The notes under the pieces were generated by a model. The model was not told where the DNA came from, ran no database searches, and saw only the letters and a program-made list of their open reading frames with translations. From Euglena gracilis (Eukaryota; Euglenida; Euglenophyceae; Euglenales): a DNA stretch of 64,000 bases. This document shows, piece by piece, positions 19,201 to 56,400 of the stretch (positions within the stretch are counted from its first letter, which is position 1; each line of letters starts with the position of its first letter). The DNA is taken from contig CP154954.1 of NCBI GenBank assembly GCA_039621445.1, positions 65,678,891 to 65,742,890 of the forward strand, in the 5' to 3' direction. The position numbers were made by a program, and so were the translations under genes.

Positions 19201-20509
19201 TGTAGAAATTAATAACCCCTCGCTGGCTGTTAATCCACGGTTAACTGAAAATCTGTCCTCAAACAAAAGTACAGGTTCACCCCCCTCAATTTGTGTGAAA
19301 TGTGTCCCAAATTCTGGGCACTTATTTCCAAACTGGCTGTCCAGCTGGGGGGTTTGCATCAGAAAACTGAAATTCGCAGAAAAATCTGGCAGATTTTGCT
19401 CCAAACCCTGATTTCTGGGTGGTACCCAACCTGCAGCAATCAAAAAATCCTCCATATCTCTCAACCGATCTGGGTTTTGCACACCCTCCCCCTCCGTTTC
19501 ACAGTCACTTTGATACGACGGGGGGGGATTCTGCCCACTGAACCAGCTGATTTTCCCCTTCTGGCTGTGAAATTTCCCCCTGTGCAGTTATCATCCTTAT
19601 GGGGAAACAGTTTACAGGGCTATCCCCTGATTTTTCAGACGAAAACTCTGAATTATCACCTGAGGCAACCTGTGATTGTGTAAAACCTGTGATTGTAAAT
19701 GGCAGGGATCTGGGAATTGATTGATTTGAGATTGAAGATTGATTGGCAGACCCTGCAGAAAAACCTGAATGATTCCATTCGCCCAGCTGACTTCGACCAA
19801 CTGATTGAAACAACCCCTCAGATTCCACAGATTCTGCAGTTCTGGCATTTTGATTTCGGGGGCTGCTCGCTGAAAAATCTGGTGGCTGACCTGAAAAATT
19901 CTGTGATTCCACATTCACAGACTCAGCAAACTTTTTGGACTCTGAAAAATCTGTGACCATGTCAAACTTTTCTGCAAGATTTCTGCTGGCTGAGCCAGCA
20001 AATTTGTCCGTAATTTCTGGGCTGAAAATTGTTTTGTCGACAGGGCTGGCAGAAAATTCTCTGCTTGTTGTGTTCAGGGATTTTGAAAACTTTTCACTGA
20101 CGAAGACAGTGAATCCACCTCTGCCAACCATGTTCAGGGGTTCTGGTTTGTCATCAACTGAATCCAAAAATTCTTCACTGACAGAGTCAGTGAAGCAACC
20201 TCTGCGTACCATGTTCACACCCGGCGCCCCCCCTGCGAGCGTCGGACCCGAGACCCCAGCCCCCTGGCCGGCTGCCTCGTCCCCGACACCCACCCCTGGG
20301 GCTGCCGTTCCCTGGCCCGGGGCCAGTGTTTTTCCGGGTGGTGGAGGGCTCAGGCCACCCCCCGTTTCGCCCACTGGTGAACCCCCCGACCAGAGGGGTG
20401 TGCGTAGGATCGAATTTGCTTTTCCCCTGAAAACTTGCACAAAGTCAAAATTCCGTTCCTTTAAAAATGTAGTCCCAAATTTCAGTCCCCACGAAGCCAT
20501 TTCACCCAC
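16235..20509 (-). pseudogene. Gag polyprotein, near complete (copy 2)
   Basis: A start at 20509 (MGEMASWGLKFGTTFLKE) opens a protein of about 1,400 residues. Residues in 20509-19505 are Ser/Asn/Phe-rich with short repeats (GGFTVFVSEKFSKS, GCFTDSVSEEFLDS). A long coiled coil follows (about 18900-17900), then LTAPKFSGKSQDWQQFSEDW (about 17540), the capsid-like domain (17496-16801, with FKMAKYKVKDAGEGEAKRLL and FILKWVSDEEERR, closely matching copy 1), and a basic tail (16758-16235) of Gly, Asn and Lys with KGKGGKGRGRGKG, presumably binding RNA in place of a zinc knuckle. Frame changes sit in homopolymers: G8 at 19520-19527, C11 at 17615-17625 and C6 at 17457-17462. Confidence 0.75.
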
Positions 20510-20864
20510 CCTTTCTTAAGTATGCAAAAACACTGGAAATGGTCAGGGTGGGTGTTTTGGTGTAATGGATGGTGGTAAAAGGCAAGAGAAACACGCACAC
20601 ACCGTGAAAGTGGGAAGAGGGACCTGAAATTGACAATTCTTCCGAACAATGCGCCTTGTCTTGAATTCAATTCTCCAATTCAATCCTTGATTGATTCCAC
20701 CGGGGAAAAAAACCCACAAAGGTCTGCGGAAGCAAATTGTATTAAATTAGAACCTCAAATTAGGCTTTTCCTATTGAATGCGCGTTCTGCGCGGAATGAA
20801 AATTCCGTGTTTTCAAAAGCTTCCGCCTTACCATTTTTGACTGTCGGACGCCCCCGACAGTCGA
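20510..20864. other. Region upstream of copy 2 gag, no gene seen
   Basis: This would hold the leader and 5' LTR of retrotransposon copy 2. It has no clear match to 1-400 and no recognised terminal TG/CA pair. A short inverted motif GACTGTCGGACGCCCCCGAC / GACAGTC lies near 20845. Nothing codes here. Confidence 0.4.
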
Positions 20865-21068
20865 CACAACTGAAAACCGGGATTCCCAATTCTTAATAGA
20901 ATTCACCCTCAGAAAAACTTTGCTTCAGCAGCGCCCCCTCACACCCCCCTTCTCAAAACGGCTCCCAGGAGCCGCCACACATACGTAGCTCACAGGGGGT
21001 TATGCTGAAGCAAAATTTTTCTGAGGGTGAATCCCATTAAGAATTGGGAATCCCAGTTTTCAGTTGTA
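20865..21068. repeat. Foldback element with 65-bp arms
   Basis: The left arm (20865-20935: ACAACTGAAAACCGGGATTC ... TTTGCTTCAGCA) and right arm (21000-21068: TATGCTGAAGCAAAATTTTT ... CCCAGTTTTCAGTTGT) are near-perfect reverse complements with a loop of about 65 bp. It lies just upstream of copy 2 gag. It resembles a miniature foldback transposon, or a hairpin within the retrotransposon leader. Confidence 0.85.
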
Positions 21069-22861
21069 TTTTTATCTGACCTTACCCTCTGTTCTGTAGG
21101 ATTTTGTACTTGTTTCCCCTCCAAAATTTGCCTGAGCAAATCATGCACTGTAGGGGCCATCTGGGGGTGTCATTTTCTCCCCTTTGCAGTTTGTGTAAGG
21201 GGTGATTTTGAGGCAGGGGGTCCCTGGAACTTTCATTTTGATTAATTGGGGCCACCAGGTGGCTGAATCCCAAAAGGTGACCATCAAAACTTTGGTCAAT
21301 GGAAATGTTTTCAATCTGAGGAGAACTTTTTGAATAATTGACCGGGGGGGTTGGCATACAATCCCCCTAGATTGTCCAGTGGACATTGCAGTGCGTGCAA
21401 AAAAAAAAGTGATCACCGGAGTCTGTGGACGGGGTATTTGGGTTGATATTTGACTTTGAAAATTTTGCCCAAATAACAAACCCCCAAATAATAACCCCCC
21501 GGACCCCGACTTTGAGTGTCTAAATAATAAAATGAGGGGTGCTATTTGGGGGGTTACAAATACAACAAACTTTCCAGTGTGGCAAAATACCACAACCATG
21601 GGATTCCTTAAGCACTCCCAATGGAGGGGGGGCTCGTCCAGCTGGCCAGCAGGAAAACCGTGCAGGTCAGAAAAAGGGTGCTGGCTGGACCTGGTTTTGA
21701 TCGGTGCCCAAGACCTAGCAAGGAATCCACCTGGGTTAGCACAGAAAGAAAATCCTGAAAGCATCTTTATTGACCATTATTATTATTATTATCATTATTG
21801 ACCATTTGAAACCTTTTCATCTTTTTTTTGGCTCAGTCCAGCTGTGTTGAGGTGGCTTCAACCCAATTTTGGCTGACCCCATGGGCAGAGCTGGGGGCTT
21901 AGGGCTGGGACAAAGGTGCCAGCCAGCTGGATCCCCTGCGGTGTGGGTCCCCTTTGGCGGAGGAAATCCCGTTTGCCCACCTCTGTTGGGGGCTGGACCG
22001 TTTGAGGAGATCCTCTTCACTGGGATGTCCAGCTTCCCCCCTCTAGCCCCTGCCAGGCCGCCACAACGGGCACAAGGGCCAGTCACTTCAAGTCCAGGGT
22101 CTGTGTTATCACGAGTGGGGAGGACACGAGCCCGATGATGGTCTCCAGCTCCGTGCCGGCCGACATGGCGGGGCGGGCCGGCCTGGTAGGACGGGGGGGG
22201 GGGGGGGGGGGGTGGGGGGGGCAACCGCCGTATGTCGATATGAATGCTGGCTGCAACTGGGCGGGGCAGAGAAAAGACGTCGGAGTGTGGCCCAGCTGCC
22301 CCTTCTTGGCGCGCAAGAACCGGGAAGCAGCGTAAGGCCTGGTGGCTTTCAACGGTCTTCTCAACGAGCGGGGGGGGGGGTAGATGGCGTCCCAAAATCG
22401 TAGAAATACGTTATTGTCCAGCCACCCGAAAGGCAGCTGCAAAATAACCGATTGCAAGGAGAGTGCCCAGACATTCACTTAATGTGATACACAAAAAACT
22501 TTGGTGATGCACAGGTGATGCACAAAAAAACCTGATGTGATGCACATATTTTTTGGCCCACCCAAAAGCCAAAAAAACCGTTATTGTCAGAGCGCCCTTC
22601 GGGCTGCTAGAAAAAAAATAAAACTCGTCACTTCGACTTACGAGAGACCCTCAATTCGCAAGATCCAAGCCTATCGGATCTGAAAGCTCCTTCAAAACGA
22701 CAAAGCACCGGGTTTCGTGTCAGAAAAGACTGCAAAATACTTTCCGGGTACAAGTTTTTCCTCAGGTCTCCAGGTTTTTTTGGGGATACAGTTCCTCAGG
22801 GATACCATACAACCTTTGGTGGATCCGGGGGGGTCTGCACACCAAAAACCAGTCACTCCCT

Positions 22862-23395
22862 TCTGGCGGGGGGGGGGGGGAATGCAACTTGGCCCTTCAA
22901 ATTATGCAAGTCAAAAAAAAATGCAAAAAAATGCAAAAATATACAAAATATGCAAAAAAATGCAACTTGCATAGAACCCCTGAGAAAAGGCTGGAATATA
23001 ACAGAGTTTTGCTGCCTAAAATCAGTAAACATGAGACAATGCCGGTGTACCTGTCAATGATTCACGAAGAAGACCTCTGGAAGACAACGGGAAGCACAGA
23101 AACCCCAAAGACCCCAGGCAATTCCAGAGGGACCAGAGACAAAACATGACACATGGCGACCAACTACAAATTTTTTTTCCAGGGGAAATATTTTATGCAA
23201 AAAAAATGAAAAAAAAATGCAAAAAAAATGCAAAAAATGCCAAAAAAATGCAAACATATGGCGACCAACTACAAAAAATTTTCCAGGGCAAAATATTTTG
23301 TGCAAAAAAATGCAAATTTCGGAAAAACCTGATTATGCAAAAAAATGAAAATTATGCAAGTTGCATATTCCCCCCCCCCCCTGCTTCTGGTGGTG
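22862..23395. repeat. ATGCAAAA-rich inverted element
   Basis: The region begins with a G run then AATGCAACTTG and ends with CAAGTTGCATATTCCCC and a C run, giving inverted ends. The interior is filled with 'tgcaaaaaa' repeats and two copies of 'atggcgaccaactacaaa' (about 23155 and 23258). A related inverted piece, with ATGCAAGTTGCAT after a G run, lies at 47156-47255 inside an intron of the kinase gene. Confidence 0.55.
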
Positions 23396-24324
23396 GTTTT
23401 TTGGAAAACAAGTCAGTCATTCTCCCCCGAGGGGGGGGGGGCACTCTGGCTGGACCCCTTGAGAAAGAGGTCCCCTGTTGCTTAAACGATGCCCGAGCAA
23501 TTTCCTGGAGGACACCAGAAATTTGGCCAACCCTTATCCTTGGTTGGCATCCATGGTCCTTGGTTATCCGGGCCAAAATCTCATCCGGGTTATCAAAGTT
23601 ATCCGCATATCCGGAGTTTCCAAAACAATTGTTGACTGGGCCAAAAAAAATGGAATAGGAAAAGAAAGATTCAGCGTAATACAACCTTTGAAACGTGTGA
23701 ACTTACCAAATACCATGACCAAAAAGAATATGGCATGCATTTAATACATATGCTGGTGTACTACAGGGTAGGCATGGCTAACAAAGACTTTTGCCTGTGG
23801 TGGAGGGGAGGGAGCTCATTTATCAGCTCTGTAGTTATCCGCAGTTTTCCGCAGTCATCCGTATTTGGGGGTCATGATTTTCCATAGTTATCGTAATTAC
23901 CCATATTTGGGGGTTTCACTTAGGCGGCTGGATTCGCACTTAAGCTTTTTTCCTTTGGATGCGCGCAATTGCGCAAATGTACCATTTTTTTTGTAACCCC
24001 TGGGACCCTGTACCCTGACACCCAGAACATGATTTAAGAACCGTTACACCCCTACCCCTGTATTTGGAGGGGATTAACTCCCAGTGGTGTGGTGTGCATG
24101 CTGCTTACCAGGTGACGTTAATAGGGCTGGGGGTGAGACTGGTGCTGTTGTACATCAAACGGGAGAGAGGCACACACCCCTTGTGACGACACTTGGAAAC
24201 GGTGCTGACGTGTTGCCTGAACTGGCTGTGATACTGCCGCCACCGGTGAGAACACACGGGGCCTCATTAGATCACACCACCACAGACGCACAGACTACGT
24301 GAGGAAGCCGTCACGCAATTGATG

Positions 24325-24520
24325 TGTGTTTGTGCGCGCAATTGCGCAAATAAAAACAATTGTGTTTGTGGGCGCATTTGCGCAAATAAAATGCAAACCG
24401 GTGATGATAAAATGACGTGTTGGTGGGCGCAAATGCGCGCACAAACTTATTTGGTGGTGTGCGCATTTGCGCAAATGCGCGCACCAACACGTTTATGTTT
24501 ACTTGCGCAAATGCGCCCAC
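24325..24520. repeat. Cluster of TGCGCAAATGCGC palindromes
   Basis: At least six imperfect copies of 'gcgcaatttgcgcaaa' or 'gcgcaaatgcgc' occur in about 200 bp, alternately oriented and spaced by A-rich DNA containing 'caccaaca' or 'acaaac'. The motif is related to the TGCGCA palindromes scattered at 31.9-35.4 kb. Confidence 0.8.
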
Positions 24521-26060
24521 CAACATGTACTTTGACTTTCTATGTTAAAAGACACCAATGAGGACCATGACCCTACGAGGTTTAAAAACGTGATGGACGT
24601 GTTGGTCCCCACGTCCCCCCGCGCCCTCCCCCCCCCCCTGCGCGTCCCGAACCACCCCAGAGGCGCTGAAGCTGAATCAGGCTCAAATTTGGGCCTAAGC
24701 GAAGGCCTTCAGTTTGATTTGAGAAAAATGTGAACTCTAAGCTTGATCCTGACCCAAACCTCGATCCCAAACAATGCCCGAATTTCCCACAAATTGCCAG
24801 AAAAAAGAGACGCTTTTACCAAAACGAACCCACCCCCTGATTAAACTGTGGGCCGGGGGGGGATCGCACTGATATATGGAAGGCACTGTTTTTGGTCCAA
24901 ATTCAAGCCTAACTGACTGACTAACTGCCTGATTTAAACACATCCAAACCCCCAACCCTATACCCAACCCGAACCCAATCAAACGAATTGTACAAGGTCC
25001 TGCAAATGCAAATGACGGGAATTTGTATTGGTTAAACGAGAACATGCTGCCGAAGAATTGTTTGTTTTCACTGTATTTATCTTGAGGTGACCAATAAGAA
25101 AAAGTCAAAACCAATCCAATTATCCACAAAATCAGGGTTAAAAACGCTCCTGGGGGGTGCCATTGGGGGGGTCACGCTATTTTGGGCTGGAACTAAACTG
25201 GTCAAGGGGATCTAAAAATGAACTAAACTGGGCTACCTGGGCCCAAGGATTTCGCTTTTTTTTTGAAATTGATTAACCCACCAGTTTTAACCCTTTTGGA
25301 AGTAGCATTGCGGCGAAAGAAATATTGAAACATTTCAATTGAAGTATTTCATGAAATTTCAGAAATATATTTTTCCCTCGGTTAAAGATTTGAAACATGA
25401 ACCCTTCCTGTCACCCTGCTTGAATTGGAAACGCATGGCGAGGTTCTGGTGGATCCTTCATGGTTGCAAAAATGAAGGAGTTATTTTTCGGGGGGGGGTG
25501 ATCCCCGTGTCCCCCCCCCCCCCGTGTCTCCCCCCCCCCCCCCGTGTCCCCCCGTGTCCCGCACTTCAGGGGGGTCCCTAGAAGGCGGCCAAGGCAACAT
25601 GCAGCATGAATTTTTAGCTGTTTGGCATCATTTTCCACGGTTTTTCATGGATTCTCAAGGCCATTTGACTTTCCCCCACCCACAATCCCTTTTTTTTCAC
25701 CTAGGATGGCCTGGAGCTTGGCTCGGGGTCAATGTGAAATGAATTTTTGGTCCCCCAAAAAGTCGCAAATTTCGTCCCGGAGTCGAAATTAGGCCCCGAA
25801 AAGAGGCATGTTTCCCCCGTGTTCCCCCCCGTGTCCCCCCCGTGTCCCGCCCCACCCCATTCGTTTTTCGCACAACTAAATTGCTTACAATTAATAATAT
25901 TTTTAATGACATAAAATGAACGAATACATTTTTTATTTCATTTCATATCTTATTTAATAAAATGAAAAATTTCTCCGACTTGTGATTTTGTCCAAAACCC
26001 CCACCCCCAAGAAAAATTTCAACCGCACAGCTTGAGTCGCCCTAACAACCTTTTCCACAG

Positions 26061-49890
<23,830 letters not shown>

Positions 49891-49980
49891 CCAAACTGGC
49901 CACAAACACAATGACAGGAAAGATGGGACACCTCACACTGATGATGCAGCAGACGGACTGCCAGGCAGGCCGGGTGGTTT

Positions 49981-50432
<452 letters not shown>

Positions 50433-53400
50433 CCTTACCCATTTCTTTTGTTTGTACACCACTCTCGTTTAGACACCTCTCTAAATAGTCTTAACTCCCT
50501 GTGTGACCTGGCCTTTCCGTGATTTGTGACCTGTGTGATCTTTCTCGTTTGTCCTTCAAAGCCCCCTAAACACCCTGGGGTTTTATTACACAAGGATGTA
50601 TGGAATATACAAATGAAATTCCTTTTTTTAATGTCTCCCCTCCCTGTTGGACAATAAAGGCAATTAGGTATTTGAGAATCTTTCAGGATAGACAAAACGA
50701 GTTAACATTGCACTGACGTTTTGGAAGGATTTTTGAACATGTAATACTCCTGGATTAGACATTCATTTAGTGTGGTACACCAAGGTTGTCGTTTTGTGGT
50801 TCACCTGTGGACACCAAATTTTTTTTTTTGTGGTTCACCTGTGGACACCAAAGTAATATTTGTGGTTCACACGTGGACACCAAAAATTTTTCCCACCGCC
50901 TGCTGGCATTCACATCATTATTTTTCTCCTCAATAGCAATGAAGCAATCTTCTTTGAACCTTAAAAAACTTAGGTACGGTAAAGTTGCCCAAGGATTCTG
51001 GTGCTCTAAAAAACAGAAGAGGAAGCGGAAACCACTTCCAAAAAGGGTCATTTTTTGAATTTTTTTTTTGCAGAGGTTCTGATTTTGCCAATTCCGGTGG
51101 ACGTTTAGCTCACAGTAAAGGAGACCCATACAGTCGAAAACAGACCTAAAAAAAAATAAAAGGCCAATTTATTTTCGAATTCAACTTCAATTTTAAACTC
51201 AACAAAACCAATCAAAAAATACAAGATCGGGAGGAACTCACAAAAACATACGTTGTTTCTGCTGCCGTAGGCCCCGAAGGAAGGAAACAGAAAAATTTAA
51301 AAATGGAAGCGGTAAATATTGCATTCCGCTTCAAAAACAGGAGTTGTGCAACGGAAAGTGAATGCAAAGATGTGCATAATTTTTTACAAACCAAAAAGGA
51401 AGCGGAAAACCGCTTTGAAAGAATCTGTAAAAAATTTAGTATGAATTGAAATGATCAACAATGATCACCAATCAAACGATATTCCAATTCCAATAACAAC
51501 AAAGAACGTTAATATTTATGAAATTTATGAACGTTGGCAGAAAACCTGCAAAGAACAGAGAAAATACGAAGCGGTTATCCGCTTCTTGAGCCTGACATCA
51601 TATTTTTCAACTATCTCATAGTGTCAAACTGCAAAAACCAGAATGAGGCTGACATTTATTCTTCTGAATTGAAAACTATACTGAATGTGGTCTTCCGCAA
51701 TTGCCTTCCGTGGTCCCCTTAAGGGAGAGACAAACACTTTAAAAGGTGGTCCAGGACAGACATTCATTTAGTGTGGTTCACAAAAGATGCGTGAACCACA
51801 AATTTTTTTTGGTGTCCACAGGTGAACCACAAAAAATTTTTTGGTGTCCACAAGCGAACCAAAAAAATTCTTTGGTGTCCACAAAAAGTTTTGTTACCCA
51901 CAAAACTTGATTGAGGATCGAAAAAAAATATACAAGCGGATGGATCTTTAGACACCTCAGCCACATTGTGAGCCTTGGCCCTGGCTCGATCCACAAAGCT
52001 GTGGTGTCAGATCTTCAATTCTCCTGACCATTCAATGGAAGGATAAGTTTGTTTGTTTTTTTTGAAAACGGAAAATGTCTGTCTTCGTTGGGTGATTTTT
52101 CACCCTCAGATCAGGGGAGAAAGAAAGAAAGAAAGAAAGGGGGGTGTAAAAGTGCATATTTATTGCCAAATGGGTTCTCCACAAATTCACAAACACACTC
52201 CGATGCATAATACTATACGCATCCCAGTGGCCACCCCCATGGCCCATGGAGGGAGGAAATTGTCTCTTGGGCCACCGTTTGCGGCCCTTTCAAGTTGCAA
52301 AGCGGCTTGGACTCGCTGACACAGGGAGAGGGAATCGATTTTGTCCTCGAATCACCCGACGTATTTGCTCCCCCCTGTCTTTCCCTGGGTGGCCAACTTG
52401 CCAACTCCTGCGTTGTCACACTGGGCACGCGGCCGGCCCCACTGCTGCATCGGCAAGGACATCCACCCCCAAGCAGAGGTTTTTTTTTAAAAAGGTTGGC
52501 AATCTGGCGGGGTGGTGAGGTGGGGCGGGTGGTTGGGCCTGGGCCGAGCCCCTCCCCCCCCCCCCCCCCGGGGGAGTGCCAAACATTTTGACCCAAAATT
52601 GATCCCAAACGTGGGTCCCCCTGAGCCCCCCCCCCCCCAAGGGCTGGTGGGCGGACGGGTGGGTGGGTACTGCCTCCCCCTTCCCCCTGGGTTGTAAAGG
52701 AACCGCTGCCCCCAGGCCATGGCCACCACGTTGATGGCCGCCTACCTCCGCCGGCAGGAGGGGCAGTTGCCCCAGACGGTGCTTGGCCTGGGGGGCGTAT
52801 CCTGCCGGGGTTTTGGTTTGGGGCGGAACGGTTTTTTTCTGGCGGAAAGGTTTTCTTTTCTGGCGGAAGGGTCTTTTTTCTGGCGGCGAGCCCAATCTGC
52901 CCCGGGGGAGAATGCGTGTTTCACAGGATGGGAATGGTCTGCGAAGCATGCGAAACCGGGGTCCGGGTAACAGCAAAAGGAAAGTGGGAGACAGGATTTC
53001 TGCATTTTGTTGTGTACGTCCCCCAGGCTGTTGCCATTCTCCCCCTGCTACCCAAGTTAAGTTGCCCCTTGGAAGGATTGGCATTGAAAAGAACAAAACA
53101 AGTAAAAACTGGTCTCAACCTCTTTCGGAGGGAAGGAACCTCTTGAGCAGGGTAATAGAAAGGAAGGATTCACGAACTTTTTTCTGATTGACAATATTTT
53201 TCTTGTAAAAAATGGCAAAAATGGCGCAAAGAAGGTTTCAAAAATGCAAGTTGTGGGCTACTTAATCGGAATTCTGAAGGTAAGTTAGAAAGTGGAAGTC
53301 AATCAGTCACTGTTATTTTGTTTTTTTCCCCTTTTCAATTTTGGCGATAAAGGTGCTCAGGCTGTTCACAAATCTCAGGGTGTTAAAATTGTTGATTAAT

Positions 53401-56400
53401 GATGGAATTTGAATTTTTCTGTTTCTGTTTTTTTTTGCGTCGCATTTTAGGATGTCTATGCCTCCCCCCCCCCCCGAAGGAGCCCAGCAGGATGCGTTGC
53501 CCAGGCTTGAGCCGTCGCTTGCGGGGATCTTTCAAGACGGATCTTCTATGGATGTGACAGATACTCACTGTGCGGTTCACCCTGTCGAGGGTTTGGCCAG
53601 AGCTCAATTGCCTGTGGAGCACCCACCCATTTCGACCCTCCAGCCCCCCCCCCCCAAATTCCTGGTTTGAGTTTTGGATCCGTTGCTGGAAACCTCCAGG
53701 GGGTCATTCTCTTTTGGTGAAATCTTATTTTTTATTTTTTTTGGCCAACCCCAACCCAAAAAATCCTCATTCTTTTGGGTTCCCAAAACATTTAAAAAAA
53801 TTCCTTCAACTTCAGCGCTTCACGCTGTGTGTAAATTGGCATGATTTTTTTCTTCATGATTTTCATTTCATTGATTTCAAAGATCCCAAAATATCAAAAT
53901 TTTCAATGTTTGTGTCTGATAGTGGGTGTTCGATAATTTTCGTTTGTGAAAGTGAGGTTTTTGGTGATTTTCAGTGAATTTTCTCACTGGCCCAGGCACT
54001 TTGTGTTGTTGTAGGGCTTTATTTGGGGGTTGTTTTTGGATTGTTCGGTCGGCCCAGAGGGTCTTATTTTGGCGGGGGGGGGGGGCTCTCAACTGCATGG
54101 GGCCAGGCATTCAAAGCTAGTTGGTGCCTATGGGGATGGTCACCAAGGCCATCGTTCACCTTAGAAAAAAAATGGACAGCGGAAGTCAAAAGAAAGGGAA
54201 CCGAACTATGATGCAAATGCCCAGCTGGACATCACACCGAAAGGATTGGCGCCTGTGCTCGGGATGTATGCCTCTTTCCAGAGAAAGTTGCTCCCTGCCT
54301 CAAAATGCACCCCAAAAATGGGACACCCGGCCTCCCACCTCTGCACAAAATGGCGAGCCTCTGTTGGGGCTCTCAGTGAAACGTGGCGCCGTTTCCCTAA
54401 CCGTCTGCATTCCAACTAGATTGGGCTCTGGGCCCGCAAGGCTTTTCAGTGTGTCTTGCGACAGCAAATTAGCGATACAACGCAGCGATTGCACTTGTGT
54501 GAACCCCTCCATCTCTCAGACACTGAACCGACTCGAATTTCCTCTGGCCCTCAATGATTGCTTCATTCAGTCAGTGTGAGGTGTTCTTGAGGGACCTCTC
54601 TTGGATCGCATCCAAAGAGTTGGGGGAAGGGAGCCATTGCACAGCCGAAGATCTGTTGTGCAGACTTTAGCTGGACTGTGGCCACTAGGCACATCAGCAG
54701 CAGCAAGGTTTCTATGCCCACAGTAAACTCATTTTCATTTTTCCGATTTGTACAATTTTAAGCTCACGGGAACCTGAAAAATGATTTGGCTGAGTCACAA
54801 CTGCAACCTTGGTGAGAGGAGACCTGCCGCCCCACGAGGAGAATCCTCCGTCACAGGTGATCACCACCACCATGCGGACACGGTCAAAAATCATGGCCCC
54901 TTCCAGCTCTGTTCCTACAGAACTCAGACAGGCAACGCTTGTATATGGGAACCCATAAATCAATTTCAGGTCGAAGGCTTTCCATAAATTGTTTTGAAGC
55001 ATGTTTACGAAAAACACAAGACTCCTCCACCGCATGACCTTTTTCTCGGGCCCCCAAACGTGCACGGGAACCTGTAAAGTATCAGCAGCGTGGAATAATC
55101 CCAGAACTATTTCGGGACACCCTGGGTTTCACAAATTCAACGGGATTTATTTCGGCACAAAATTGAAAAAATCAACCCAAATGGGGCATTTTTTTGGGTG
55201 GGGAGACAACGCGGGCTCTTTTTTTTGTTTTGTTTTCGGGTCACCAGGCCCAGCCTGGCAGCCATCCTGTACCCCCACCTGGTGGCGGGCATCCTTTTTT
55301 TTCCAGCCCCCCCCCCCCCTACCAGAGAGAAATAAATTCCCTGAGTCAGGTCCCCTGTTATCTGAGTACCTCCCCAGCTGCTGGACCCTCCCTTTTGAGA
55401 ATTTGTTCCTCCCCACCAGATGATTTTATTTGCACTGCAAAATGGGCCGGAAAAAACATCAGTCATTCTCGGATATATCCCCAAATTTTGTGCCTCCTCC
55501 ATTGCATAGTGTCAAATGCAAAACAATACATCTTTGGGGAGGGGTGCTGGGAGGTCACACCCACCCACCCACCCACACACACACACACTTTTAAGGCATA
55601 TTTTTTTTTCAAAATTAAAGCATTTTGAGGCATTTTGAAAGGCTTTTCCTGGAGCTTGCTTGTTTTGCCGAGATTTTGCAACTTCATTTTTGCTTGGTCA
55701 AAGAAAAATTCTGCCGGTCCGAATTTATTGAGGCATTCCAAGACATTTTAAGGCATCTTGCAAAAAAATTTGAAGGCACTTTTCAAAATTTTGAAATATT
55801 GAAAATTTAAATTTTTGAATTATAAAATTTTTTACAGCCTTTTAAGTTTTTTTAAGGTTTTTTCAAGGCTCCTGAGAAATGCCTGGTCCTGGGGACTCCT
55901 AAGTCTCTGGGCCACTTCTTTAAATGGGTGGAAGTTTGTTATTCCCTCTCTGTGCTAACCTCCCCCCTGTTGTGTTGCCCAACTTGTCGCGTTGCAGCTG
56001 CCCTGCGATACGAATGTGTTCACCACATACAAGGACAATGGACAAGAATTTACAGTGCGAAACTTTTGTAAAAAAAAACAGTCAAGAATTTACGGCATTT
56101 TCCCCGAGATTTTTGTCTCCCACACATGCGCATTTCACAATCCGTAATTATAATGCCAATTTGTATTTTTCGCGCTTTCTCCCATTTTAGTCGTCGCATT
56201 TCGCTCAGATGAAATGTCACTTCCCCGCTGCGGTTGCCTGGGAGATGACTGCGTTCCCGGGCGGGTCGTCGCTTCCCTCCCTCCCTCCCTCCCTTCTTGT
56301 GCCTCCCATTTCCCCCACCTCACTGTCCTCTGTCACGCTAACCATGCCTGACCTCTCATTTGGGTGCCGAGGGCCTCTGGCTGGGCCTCACGGGAGGGGT

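Larger units (their letters stand above)
10945..20509 (-). mobile_element. Retrotransposon copy 2 (same family), heavily interrupted
   Basis: From right to left: gag start at about 20509, gag to 16235, a small inserted element (15952-16232), the methyltransferase block (15875-14416), protease (14444-13839), a tandem-unit repeat insertion (13838-12561), RT part 1 (12560-12184), a TA-flanked insertion (12182-11193) and RT part 2 (11190-10945). Everything after the middle of RT is lost at 10945. Protein similarity to copy 1 runs through all segments in the same order, so these pieces are one original insertion. Copy 2 supplies the complete gag N-terminus that copy 1 lacks. No LTR was recognised upstream of gag. 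Confidence 0.8.
21069..26060. other. Intergenic DNA with repeats, no secure gene
   Basis: The stretch has no domain I recognise. A GC-rich segment at about 22083-22166 reads MSAGTELETIIGLVSSPLVI on the minus strand and could be an isolated exon, but there is nothing to confirm it. A direct motif 'gacattcacttaatgtgata' at 22468 recurs as 'gacattcatttagtgtggt' at 50758 and 51757. The CGCCCTTCGGGC palindrome is at about 22592. Short fragments with C-run and G-run ends lie at 21474-21560 and 25490-25570. The remainder is low-complexity intergenic sequence. Confidence 0.5.

Noticed and set aside
21141-21764. Minus-strand open frame of about 207 codons
   Set aside because: It has no recognisable domain, unusual composition and runs through C/G-run element ends; no supporting evidence.
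22212-22403. Gly/Trp-rich open frames near the G run at 22190-22220
   Set aside because: They are created by the homopolymer; opposite-strand and shifted frames are equally open.
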